From the NCBI GenBank assembly GCA_030867875.1, contig JAOWCC010001589.1, positions 72,997,537-73,061,536 on the forward strand: a stretch of 64,000 bases of DNA. Reading direction: 5' to 3'. The notes beneath the pieces were generated by a model. That model had not been told where the DNA came from and did no database searches. It was given only the letters and a program-made list of their open reading frames with translations. Origin of the DNA: Actinernus sp. WN-2022. Lineage: Eukaryota > Cnidaria > Anthozoa > Actiniaria > Actinernidae. A program made the translations under genes and the position numbers. This document shows positions 55,184 through 64,000 of this stretch, piece by piece. Position 1 is the stretch's first letter. Every line of letters begins with the position of its first letter.

Positions 55184-55444
55184 ATGTTCTGTCCATCGTG
55201 TTCCGCCGAGGTATTTTCCTCGGCGGCTAACTATTGTTGTAGTTGCGGCAGTCCACTTCGTGCTGGAACCTCAAGGAGTGATGAATATTGTCAATGGAGG
55301 ACTTTCGAAGGAGAAAAGAAGCGGATAGGAGGGAGCATTTCACTAGTAAAACCAAGAAAACTAAGAAGCTAGACCCACCACAAGGAGAATGGGGATGATG
55401 CGAGTTGAAAACTGCGAGTTGAAAAATGCGAGTTGCAAGAAAAA
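55184..55444 (+). pseudogene. Relic exon 1: zinc-ribbon protein
   Basis: Opens with MFCPSCSAEV and continues to CCSCGSPL: two CxxC knuckles (C3, C6, C18, C21) at the very N-terminus, as in double-zinc-ribbon proteins. The first frame ends at 55372. About 100 bases into the exon the protein-like character shifts to another frame (DRREHFTSKTKKTKK, lysine-rich), so a frameshift is likely near 55300. A strong donor, aaagtaaga, has its GT at 55445-55446. I recall cnidarian transposon-linked proteins of this layout, but this is memory and untested. Function unknown. Confidence 0.45.
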
Positions 55445-56534
55445 GTAAGAAAAATGAGATTAGAGTTCCTGCGATGGAAAATGATTTTTGAGGGAGAAAA
55501 AATATTTTTTTTTCGTATACAGGAACTCCGAGTTTCGATGAAACGTGGACCCCGGGCCGCTTCTGGACCCCTAGAAATTTTTATTTTATTTTATACCAGC
55601 GTTTATTTATGCCTCGCTGGAGGTTTTATTTTGTTCTCTTTGCCCTCACAGTTATTCAGAGCTTAAAGTCCTTTCTATTTCTAATTTACAATATTTCGAT
55701 TGCAATCACAATTACTTAGTTTAACTATCACGACAGTTCAAACTCACATCTCAAGACAATTTCGTTCTTCACTGCGGTAGGCCTTAAGCGCTATTCTAAT
55801 ATCTCAAGAAGTCATATTTTGTACCTTTTTTTGCTTTTTTTCGATAAATGTTCCGTTCCTTTTTTTGTCAGCTTAATTATTTTCTTCTTGATCATTTAAG
55901 TTCTTTCCCGTTGTTTCCATCGATTTTCCAGCGAGAATCGAAATGAAGTCACCCTTTGTTGATGTTTCCACAGGGGTCCGGTCAGTTTTATAATTTCCTC
56001 TCAGAGTTCAGTTTCGCTCGTTTTTCTTGTTCTGTCATTTTTTTCGGGTTCAATACTTTTCTTGTTTGACCTCCTAGTTTGTTCATGTCATTTCCAGTTC
56101 GATAAATTGTTTTTGCAATCCAAAGTTCTGTATATTCGATTCATGTCCGTAAGCCATATCCCATTTCTGACGGTTCTCACGGTTCGTTTTCGGTTCTATA
56201 TATTATTTTATACTCGGTTCAGTTTTCTCCATTTGTGTATGGGCGTCAAACAGTTTCAACATCGGGTTCGGTTTCTAGTTCTATTTCTTCTATTCATGCA
56301 CTCAGTTAAGTTTTCTCGGTGTCCATACGCTAGTGATCGCTAGTCCGGGTACAGTTCAGACTCTCTTCTGTTCTCGAGAGCTTGCAATGGGAAAATGGTT
56401 CAAACAACTGGAATAACTGCAGTAGTGATCATTTCGTACAGTTATCTTTCAAATTAGACGATATTAAAAACCGCTGGCAAATAAAAAGCTGTTCTGTTTA
56501 ACCAGGATGAAAATATTCGAAGACACTGTCCCAG

Positions 56535-57081
56535 TTAAAGTGCCCCTAAACCCTTTTGCAATATTTATATATATGAAACTTTGAAAGGCTTTGAATACTT
56601 CTGCGAAGAAATTTGCGGCTTACAGAGAATACTCTATGTTCTAGGCTTGTTTGAAATGGTGAAAATGTGACCTCTCCTGACCCATGACCTTGTAAGAAAA
56701 AGCCTGGGTCGATTCCCTATCATACGTCATCCAATTCATTCGACTTTGCAATAACTTGAATAAATATTTAGCATTTTGTCTAAAATAGCTGTTTTCTTTA
56801 CTAAAATCTCACAGACTGTGTATATTCTCTATATTTCGATTCTGTTGTGATAGAAAGGCGTCATGGACAATAATGCATTAATGAGGTGACGTAAGATGGG
56901 GAATCGACCCAGGCTTTTTCTTGCACGGTAATGGGTCAGGAGAGATCACATTTTCACCATTTCAAACAAGCCTAGAACATAGTGTATTCTCTGTAAGCCA
57001 AGAATTTCTTCGCAGAAGTACTCAAAACCTTTCAAAGTTTCATATATATAAAAATTTCAAAAGGGTTGAGGGGCACTTTAA
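56535..57081. mobile_element. 547-bp foldback MITE with TTAA ends, nested in the 4.9-kb element
   Basis: TTAA at 56535-56538 and 57078-57081 flank AGTGCCCCTAAACCCTTTTG and its reverse complement. The arms pair over about 200 bp (blocks gaaactttgaaagg, ctaggcttgtttgaaatggt, gacccaggctttttctt or their complements). TTAA suggests piggyBac/Kolobok mobilisation. Confidence 0.85.
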
Positions 57082-57870
57082 TGGGTTTATGTGTATTTTT
57101 CCCAGCTCAGAAGAAGTTAGTCACAGATTCCCAGGAAAGTTAAAATTTCCTAGTCAAAAAACAAACAAACCCAAGGTGGGTTAGGGAATATTCCTTGCAT
57201 GCTAAAAAAAACAGGCTCAACTTCCAGGAGTCAAAATATGTTCCTGGCATGGGGAGTTAAGGTATTTTTTTTACCATTCCCAGGAGTCGAGGCATATTAT
57301 TTCTATTGTATTCCCAGGAGTCGAAAGTAATTGTGAGCGGACCCTGTGAAATCTTATCAAATTTCCAAATTCCAAATTTTAAGGACCCATGACTATTGAT
57401 GTTTTGCAACCGGAAATCGCCAATGAGCGAGCGATGTATTTTTCGAATGTTCCCAGGATCTATTTTATGTCAGAAAAATTCCCAGGGTAAATACCTCTGC
57501 AGAATAGCTTTTTGAAAGAATAGCTTCATTACAAGCTCCTGTGTTCTCGAGTTCGCTCATTTCTAAACTTCACGGCTCTGTTCATCTCGGTTTTGTATCT
57601 GGAGAATACTGATTCCGAATCGAAAGCTCGTCAAAAAATGCTTGCTTTTTATCGTTTATCTTCTATCAGAAACAAATGAAATCATGACCTAAAGTCAAAT
57701 TTTCTTGGACTTGGCTCCCCCTTGGCTCAGCCTTCGAAATTTCCAGAGTCTAGGTCTTTCCACACGACAGATCCACTCTATTTCCCCCGCCATTGTTTTC
57801 TGTAACATTTCAACTTTCAACTCGCAACTCGCACTTTTCAACTCGCCCTTTCCCTATCCTGCACCACAAG

Positions 57871-58035
57871 AGGTTGTTATCCAAACAGGAATAATGCTGG
57901 CGAAAGATGGGACGATAGCCACCAAACGTGGGCTGATCGGGCTGAACTTCCCATTAAAAGTCTTACCGACAGACACTGTACTGGAGAGGAGTTGCTGACG
58001 AAGGCGGTGGAGAAACACGCTTTAGTTTGCAGCGA
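57871..58035 (+). pseudogene. Relic exon 2, running into the right minisatellite array
   Basis: A pyrimidine-rich tract and cacaag precede VVIQTGIMLAKDGTIATKRG and LIGLNFPLKVLPTDTV. A frameshift near 57985 then leads to GEELLTKAVEKHALVCSD. The pattern (short beta strands, then a helix EELLTKAVEKH) fits a small ubiquitin-like fold, which is inference. The last codons, KHALVCS, are the first unit of the 20-bp array, so the gene is cut off by the minisatellite. Confidence 0.4.
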
Positions 58036-58540
58036 CACGCTTTAGTTTGCAGCAACCAGTTTTAGTTTGCAGCAACCAGTTTTAGTTTGCAGCAACCAGT
58101 TTCAGTTTGCAGCAACCAGTTTTAGTTTGCAGCAACCAGTTTTAGTTTGCAGCAACCAGTTTTAGTTTGCAGCAACCAGTTAATTTGCAGCAACCAGTTT
58201 TAGTTTGCAGCAACCAGTTTTAGTTTGCAGCAACAAGTTTTAGTTTGCAGCAACAAGTTTTAGTTTGCAGCAACACATTTTAGTTTGCAGCAACCAGTTT
58301 TAATGTGCAGCAACCAATTTTAATTTGCAGCAACCAGTTTTAATTTACAGCAACCAGTTTTAGTTTGCAGCAACGAGTTTTAGTTTGCAGCAACAAGTTT
58401 TAGTTTGCAGCAACAAGTTTTAGTTTGCAGCAACACATTTTAGTTTGTAGCAACCAATTTTAATGTGCAGCAACCAATTTTAATTTGCAGCAACCAGTTT
58501 TAATTTGCAGCAATCAGTTTTAATTTGCAGTGACAATTTT
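58013..58540 (-). repeat. Right 20-bp minisatellite array (inverted copy)
   Basis: About 26 units of gttttagtttgcagcaacca, the reverse complement of the left array unit. The first two units read acacgctttagtttgcagcg and overlap relic exon 2. Confidence 0.95.
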
Positions 58541-58665
58541 CATTTATTTGCAGCATCTTTTTTATTATTTCTGCAAACATTTTGTGTTTGCATCAGTTTA
58601 TTTTTATTTTCGCACGAGGCAATTGTTTATTTGCAGCATGTCCCTTACGGGCCACCGTAGATTTT

Positions 58666-59408
58666 GATTCTTTCAACCAGGTAAACTCCCGACATCAGTG
58701 GGCAAAAAACGTATATTTATGAAACGAACAGAAATGAAAGTAGTGTCACTAAATATGTTGTCCTACAATTAACATTCTCGCGAACGAGGCCAAAGTTTGC
58801 GACGATCATATTTGCCTGACTTTTTGCAAGAAATTGGCGAACATAATATTTTGCAGTAACATTTATATCTATTTTGCTGTATAAGTTTCCATTCCATCGA
58901 TTTTATTGAAACTCGTACTGCGTTAGCAACAAAGCTCGTAACAATTTATTTTAATCTGTCGTCTTGTTTTGAAGATTTTCGCATTTTATCGGTAGAAACG
59001 AGGGATAGAAAATTTATGTTTTGTGTTTACTATTATTCAAAATCAGAAACTACATGGTCCCAAAAAAATATCGACTAAAAACGGTGTATCGATCCGATAC
59101 TCCGAAGCCACTTTGCGAATTTAAACATGTCATAACTTTCCCGATTGTTGCTTGATTCTACTCAAATTTTCACAAACAGTATACAATCTATTGAGACAAC
59201 TGATAATGCCAAAATCTTGACCCGATTACACATACTAATGACGTCATTGTGATGTCAATCAACACCACTTTTTGACATTTTGAGCCATTACTGGAAATCT
59301 AGCGGAACAATGTTTTCAAACAAGTGGATTATAATATTCTTATGAAATATTAAGAAATGGCCAGAGCTACGAAAGGCCTATAAAAGCCGAGCAAACTCTT
59401 TCACATAG
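58666..59408. other. Intergenic stretch
   Basis: No gene or repeat recognised. Contains tgacgtca-like sites near 59240 without context. Confidence 0.4.
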
Positions 59409-59520
59409 CACTACGGTTAACTAAACCGGACATGAGAAGCGCTCAAATCTAGAATGCATCCGTGGACACCGGACACGAGAAGCGCTCATATCTAGAATGC
59501 ATCCGTGGACACCTGTTTCG
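59409..59520 (-). mobile_element. Penelope-like terminal fragment, tandemly duplicated 39-bp block
   Basis: gaagcgctca(a/t)atctagaatgcatccgtggacacc appears twice (about 59434 and 59479). On the minus strand the right edge reads gacGAAACAGGTGTCCACGG, the 3' half of a hammerhead like that at 63318. The CUGANGA half is lacking. Confidence 0.55.
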
Positions 59521-60061
59521 TCATTTTTTACGCAGTTGGGTTTCAGTTTTTTTGAGCTACTATGTCAAAAAAAGACATTCTGTTGCCGCATTTTTATCGC
59601 CTGCCCACATGCAAGCATAGACTTGCTACAAGTCGACCTCTTTTCCTCTGAGAACGAGCGCGAAGCGCGAGCTGACGCGAGCGACGAAGTCGCGAGAGGA
59701 CGACTTAAACCAGAGAAGTGAAAAAAGTGAAAATCAACCAGAGAAGTGAAAATCTCGTTTTAAGAGAAGCGAATGTGGGAAATGAAAATCTCGTAAGGTT
59801 CCCATACATCGTGACGCCGCTAATTCGTACTTCAGTACTTATCTATGTACTTCATCTGCTGATTTATTTACCCAATGCCACGTCCCGACTTGAAATGTAC
59901 CGTATTTTGCATGCAATATACCGGCCGGGATATATATCCGACCGTGTTTTAAAACAATTTAAAGCAGGGGCAATCAGGGTTTTTTTTTTCCAAAAAGGGG
60001 CAATCAGGGTTTTGGAGCTCGGATTGGGTCAAACAGTGTCAGGGTTTGAGCCTCGGCCTCA
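59521..60061. other. Spacer with dispersed repeat and small duplication
   Basis: 59617-59770 is homologous to 42752-42870 (agacttgctacaagtcgacc). At 59967 and 59997 the string ggggcaatcagggtttt is duplicated. No gene is supported. Confidence 0.5.
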
Positions 60062-60175
60062 CAGACAGACAGACAGACAGACAGATGATTTTATTTGGAG
60101 CCTTATACTAATGTGTACATTGGCAGTAGCCCAAATAAATTTACATAAAAGACAAGTTATATCAATAAATAAAAG

Positions 60176-60500
60176 TTAATCATAGAATGTTACGAAGTTG
60201 TCCTTTTCTTTCTTTCTTTCTTTTACGCATTCATAGATAAATTTGGCAATTTGTTTTTGCACAGCTCTATCCTTGTTTGGGGGGTTTATGATTAGTAAAA
60301 ATACCTCATTAGGCGTCATTCTGTTTATTTTGATTTTCATTTGATCCTCCAAATAATCGAAAAGGTTTTTCCTTATATTGCGGTATGCTGGGCATTTTAT
60401 TAAAAAATGTTCTTCATCTTCGACGCCATTTGTACAAATGGGGCAAATTCTTTCTTCGGGTATTTTGTAAGGTTTCGAGTAACGCCCAGTTTCAATTGCC
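60176..60500 (-). pseudogene. LINE relic, C-terminal zinc motif part
   Basis: Reads LAIETGRYSKPYKIPEERIC, then CPICTNGVEDEEHFLIKCPA, the CCHC-like C-terminal motif, and a lysine-rich end. It is the direct continuation of the block on the other side of the MITE. Confidence 0.8.
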
Positions 60501-60658
60501 AATAGAGGTTTTGCACCACCACGTGATGGCAGCCATGTTGGTGGCCAGAACAATGAGATTTGTTCAATCATGTGAAAAATTAAATCTCAAAGGAATAACA
60601 TTCTATTGTTCTGGCCACCAACATGGCTGCCATCACGTGGTGGTGCAAAACCTCTATT
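60501..60658. mobile_element. 158-bp MITE with 54-bp perfect TIRs, inside the LINE
   Basis: AATAGAGGTTTTGCACCACC through AACAAT (60501-60554) is exactly inverted at 60605-60658. Removing TAGAGG...CCTCTA restores a sensible LINE reading frame (SNH-K-LAIETGRY), so the insertion is later than the LINE. Confidence 0.85.
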
Positions 60659-60663
60659 TGTGA

Positions 60664-61691
60664 TTACTTCGCCTCAGCTTTGTCAATGCTATTCTGTGAT
60701 TGGTATTTCAAGGTGACCTGTATGAGGTAGTCTTCACAATTATAATTGGACTTGAATCTGCGTAAAGTCCTTAATTTATTGCTTTGGCGGGGATCTTTTC
60801 TTTTATCGTTATTTATGTCACTAAGCCAAGTTTGGTACTCTATGTCCTTTAGTCTCTGGCTTATAATACTCAAAATGGTTTTGCGATCAGGAACTGATGT
60901 TTGTACGTTTGTCCATATTTCCCCTAGCCCTATATGATACAGCAGGGCTTTTACTTTTTGGTGCCAAAATTCTTTGCTTTCCTTATTTTTTTATATCGTT
61001 ATATATTGTACAGGATAACTTGATTTGTTCAGGGTCATTCAGTTTCAGCCAGAAATTGATGTTTCTACATTTTGCTTGGTAACGTAAAGGAAATCTCCCT
61101 AGCTCTGCTCTACATGCATTGTTGCTACAAAACTTGCTAACGCCTAAGAGCCATTTGCAAAATTTAGTTTGGACTGACTCAATTGGGTCTTTGTCTAGTT
61201 TTTCTTTACAATCCACCCCGCATACTTCGCTACCGTAAAGTAAAATAGGGGTTATTAGCGCATCAAATAATTTTATTGTCAGATTAATATTTTCTCTAAA
61301 ATGGTCACCCATTTCTTTCCTTAATTTATACAATGCTTTTAGCGCTACCTTTTTTAGCTCTTGTTTAGCGAGAGCAAAATTTCCGTAGGCACTTAATTGA
61401 ATGCCTAAGTATTTATATGACTTAACATTTGTTAGTTTATGACCTCCATATTGAAAAGCGTAATTGTTCATAGTTTTCCCACAGTTGTTGAATATCATTA
61501 CTTTTGTTTTGTCAAGATTTACATGAAGATCTGATGTTTCGCAAAATTCCTCTAGTTTCTCAAGGTAGCTTTGCAGTCCTTTAGCAGACTTAGAAAATAT
61601 AACTAGGTCATCTGCGTATAATAAACAACTGAATGGCCTCTCATTTAGTTGTATATCATTAACGTTTGTTTGGTTAAGCGTGTCAGGCGTG
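60664..61691 (-). pseudogene. LINE relic, catalytic YADD and thumb part
   Basis: Resumes with NTPDTLNQTNVNDIQLNERP and catalytic LLYADDLVIFSKSAKGLQSY (YADD near 61605), then KYLGIQLSAYGNFALAKQEL, LLYGSEVCGVD and SVQTKFCKWLLGVSKF. Towards 60664 the frame decays around a stop (EAK) next to the MITE insertion. Confidence 0.8.
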
Positions 61692-61934
61692 TTCTAGTAA
61701 GTATATTTTGTTTTTTGATTTTATTTCATATTAATTCTCTTTACATTGATTCCAATTACTCATCACATCTTGTAATGTCGTAGCGCGTGCGTTAATTTTT
61801 TCCCATACTTCCTTTCCTTTCCATTACGTTTTATTTGTAACATAGAGGGCCGCATGTTAGACAACTATGTAAGGTTAATGTGTCTTCCCTCTGTAAATAA
61901 AGAATATTGTATTGTATTGTATTGTATTGTATTT
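61692..61934 (+). mobile_element. LINE 3' end with (TATTG)n tail, inserted in the antisense LINE
   Basis: A plus-strand 3' UTR with gttagacaactatgtaagg, ccctctgtaaataaagaata and a five-fold attgt tail at about 61905-61933. It splits the host LINE RT between motif B and the YADD block. Confidence 0.75.
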
Positions 61935-61939
61935 AGGTA

Positions 61940-63185
61940 GAAATTAAATAGGGTGGGAGAAAGCATACAGCCTTGTTTTACTCCGGCATGGCAAGCGAAG
62001 GCCGGAGTTGTTGATTGGTCTATTTTAACGGATGATTTATCATTTGAATACATAGATGTCAAGACCGCAAGAAATTTGCCGTTTATTCCTGCTTTACTGA
62101 GCTTCTCAAACAATTTGTGTCTTGGTATGCAATCAAATGCTTTTCTGAAATCTACAAAACAAGAAAAAAGCAAGTTGTTCACCTTCTTTGGTTTGGTTTT
62201 TACGTATTTATCGATAAGGGTTTTCAGAATGAAAATGCTATCGGTGGTACCGTGTTTTTTTCTAAACCCACATTGTTCCGGTTTCAATATTCCTTTTTCT
62301 ACTAGGTAGTTATAGAGTCTAGTGTTCATTATGGACGTGAACACTTTGCCTAATGACGATAAAAGTGTAATCCCTCTGTAATTTTCTACTTTAGAGGGGT
62401 CATCTTTTTTATGGACGGACTGGCACGATTTGGCCGAGACTCCATAGGGATGGATAATGCCCCGTACTTAAGATTCTATTGAACAGAATGTGTAAGGGCC
62501 TCATTAAAGCATCTTTGCCAGTCTTTAAAATTTCATTCAATACATTATCTGCCCCTGGAGCCTTGTTACCTTTTGATTGACTTATGACTGTGGCTATCTC
62601 ATGCACAGAAATCGGAAAATCTAGTGGTCCCGCTTCCTCAGTGTGTAGTGTTTCTAATGTGTTTTCATTATCACTAATAGAATTCTGTTGTTTGAAGTAC
62701 TCGTGAAATTCCCGTGCTTTATCTACATCAATTTGTTGTTTATTACTCTTCTTAGCGAAGTTGAAAAGCTTGCGGAGTTTTTTCCATACCTGCTTTGAAT
62801 TCTTAAAATCAACATCAGGTAAGTTTTTACTGAAGAATAAGTTCTTTTTGTGTCTGCATAATTTCCTAAAAACTTTCTTATTGCAGTGCAAGAGTGACCT
62901 TAGTTGTGCATTACCCGGGTCGCGCGAAATTTGTTTCCCGAGAGATTTTAAGTTTTCTTTCTCAAACTCACATTCTTCGTCAAACCATAGTTTATTTTGT
63001 TTCGGTGTTTTGTTGTTAAATGAGGTGTTTTGGTAGCGCAAGCCAGCTTCTTTGCATACGTCAGATAAGGTTCCGGTAAATAATTCTGTCATTGTGTCTA
63101 TATTACTATTGTTTAAAGCTGCACTTAATTTATTTTGTGTTTCAGTTGATCCTAGGAGTTCGTTTAGCTTGTCCTTTGTTTTTTT
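61940..63185 (-). pseudogene. LINE relic, pre-RT and N-terminal RT part
   Basis: Translation from 63185 gives KDKLNELLGSTETQNKLSAA, TMTELFTGTLSDVCKEAG, KLWFDEECEFEKENLKSLGK, EAGPLDFPISVHEIATVISQ and KGNKAPGADNVLNEILK. A frame change near 62400 follows, then NYRGITLLSSLGKVFTSIMN, CGFRKKHGTTDSIFILKTLI, motif A CFVDFRKAFDCIPRHKL and motif B GVKQGCMLSPTLFNFYL. The frame then meets the inserted LINE 3' end. Confidence 0.8.
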
Positions 63186-63218
63186 TCACATACATACTCA
63201 TTTTTAATGTAAGTACCC

Positions 63219-63244
63219 CCACCCCCCCCCCCCCCCCCCCCCCC
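63219..63244 (+). repeat. Poly-C tract
   Basis: About 22-25 consecutive C at the junction between the LINE relic and the Penelope-like terminal repeat. Length may be unreliable in any assembly. Confidence 0.9.
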
Positions 63245-64000
63245 TCGGGGTCAGCACAGCTTAGCTGTGAACTGAGGTGAAGTGTCACCAGAGGTTCATC
63301 AGTTCTGCTTGCTATCGCCTGTGCTGACGAGTCCCAATAAGGACGAAACACCTGTCCACAGCTGAATTCTAGGTTTGAGCGCTTCTCTTGTCTGGTTTAG
63401 TTAACCGTAGTGCCGCTATATGATAGGCAACTAGTTCCTGTAAAAACTAGGTTTGGTCTGCGTCGGCGGGGAAGATAAACAATGGTATGTAATCAACTAA
63501 AGTCGATTGAGGTATGCTAACCGCCGTGGAAAGCGAGTAGCAGCTGACGTTTCGAGTGTTAGCCCTTCGTCAGAGCAAAAGAGGGAATTGTGGGTGGGGA
63601 AATGGTTTATAGTGTCGAGTGCATGCTTACCGCTGAGGAAACATGTACTCGGATCAATTGGGATCAAAGGAAATTGCGCCAATGCATGATTACCGCTAAG
63701 GAAACATGTGCTCGGATCAATTGTGATCAAAGAAAAGTGCGCCAACAATAGAAATGCTAATAGTTGTAACAGCAAGTGTTGATGAGTAAACTAAGGAAAC
63801 ATGCTGATCTAAGTGTGAGTGAATACGTGAATTCTGAAATTAAATGAACGAAAAGCGTTCATTAATACCGTGAGTTGACAAAGTTCCTAATTTGAAAATA
63901 AAGTTCTGTTCTTTGCGTTTACGAGTGTCGGTAGTACCTTGATGCAGAGAAATGCCGCATACAGAGAAATGCCGCATACAGTGCCGCTATATGAGCCGAG
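63245..64000 (+). mobile_element. Penelope-like element terminal repeat
   Basis: Contains a complete hammerhead ribozyme (63318-63362), then tagttaaccgtagtgccgct and the block gacgtttcgagtgttagccc followed by ttcgtcagagc, which I associate with Penelope-like elements. At 63640-63755 a ~65-bp unit (gaaacatgtactcggatcaa) is tandemly duplicated. gtgccgctatatga recurs at 63981, suggesting a second terminal repeat starts at the window edge. No reverse transcriptase or GIY-YIG coding sequence is inside the window. Confidence 0.65.
63318..63362 (+). ncRNA. Type I hammerhead self-cleaving ribozyme
   Basis: The core is complete. Stem I 5' strand CTGTG (63319-63323), CTGACGA (63324-63330), stem II GTCC/GGAC with loop CAATAA (63331-63344), GAAA (63345-63348). 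Then a minimal helix III ACA/TGT with a 2-base CC loop (63348-63355), cleavage nucleotide C at 63356 after U, and stem I 3' strand CACAG (63357-63361) pairing perfectly with CTGTG. Hammerheads with such short helix III are known in Penelope-like elements, where they process transcripts and may act as dimers. Confidence 0.85.

Larger units (their letters stand above)
53727..58659. mobile_element. 4.9-kb element with minisatellite-bearing inverted termini (Foldback/Galileo-like)
   Basis: Ends TACGGTGGCCCGTAAGGGAC (53727) and its reverse complement ending at 58659 continue inward as inverted repeats for about 150 bp (blocks caattgcctcgtgcgaaaat, aaaatgtttaatttgc or similar, tgcagcatctttttt). They then pass into 20-bp tandem arrays of opposite orientation: about 1.15 kb on the left, about 0.53 kb on the right. 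GATTTT at 53721-53726 and 58660-58665 is a candidate 6-bp target duplication. The interior holds relic exons of a zinc-ribbon gene and a nested TTAA element. Terminal arrays of this kind resemble Drosophila Foldback and Galileo; superfamily is not established. Confidence 0.8.
60062..63185 (-). mobile_element. Antisense LINE relic related to the 30-kb LINE
   Basis: Minus-strand LINE with a (CTGT)n 3' tail at 60062-60085. It lost its endonuclease and ORF1 and begins near 63185 in the pre-RT linker. Two later insertions split it: a 158-bp MITE at 60501-60658 and a LINE 3' end at about 61692-61934. Motifs match the LINE at 30474 (KQGCMLSPTLFN, CRAELGRFP, EEHFL.KC). Confidence 0.85.

Noticed and set aside
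63285..63300. CTGATGA on the minus strand as a second hammerhead
   Set aside because: No GAAA with a stem II follows it at the required distance; the plus-strand core at 63318 explains the region.
63497..63775. 92-residue minus-strand frame with repeated IDPSTCFLSG
   Set aside because: It is the complement of the tandem duplication in the Penelope-like terminal repeat, not an independent gene.

Overview
This window looks like intergenic DNA of an invertebrate animal, most plausibly a cnidarian such as a coral or sea anemone. I infer that from the mix of mobile elements (BEL/Pao, CACTA/EnSpm, CR1/L2-group LINEs, a Penelope-type hammerhead ribozyme, many palindromic MITEs), AT-rich introns-and-repeats composition and absence of bacterial gene organisation. 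I see no convincing single-copy host gene, rRNA, tRNA or CRISPR array. Almost everything readable is a transposable element, a fragment of one, or tandemly repeated DNA.

Layout. 1-2705: decayed BEL/Pao pol. 3671-3895: palindromic MITE. 4146-6472 (minus): broken CACTA/EnSpm transposase. 7137-8555: non-autonomous element with TTAA ends and an internal ~220-bp tandem repeat. 9217-11576: 5'-truncated LINE with one in-frame stop. 11577-16923: sparse DNA with a few repeats. 16924-29215: a large satellite field whose core is three nearly identical 2.70-2.73 kb monomers plus a partial fourth. 29215-44885: a second higher-order repeat (173-bp subunits plus a ~770-bp tail ending in a hairpin), interrupted by a complete LINE (30474-35844), a truncated LINE with an 87-bp target duplication (39043-40451), a 2.5-kb TIR element (41557-44089) and Penelope-like fragments. 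46269-47492: long inverted repeat. 49492-51436: decamer minisatellite with MITE insertions. 53727-58659: a 4.9-kb element whose inverted termini are themselves 20-bp minisatellite arrays (Foldback/Galileo-like architecture), carrying relic exons of a zinc-ribbon gene. 60062-63185 (minus): LINE relic with two nested insertions. 63245-64000: Penelope-like terminal repeat with a complete type I hammerhead ribozyme.

The most notable items are: the LINE at 30474-35844, with both ORFs open, flanked by a short target duplication, whose ORF1 protein appears to join an RNase H1-type hybrid-binding domain, a coiled coil and an SGNH esterase; the minisatellite-ended 4.9-kb element; the intact hammerhead core at 63318-63362; and two satellite systems that share one motif exactly where they meet. 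Nesting gives a relative history: the 29-45 kb repeat predates the LINE, TIR and Penelope insertions in it, and the antisense LINE at 60-63 kb predates the MITE and LINE 3' end inside it.
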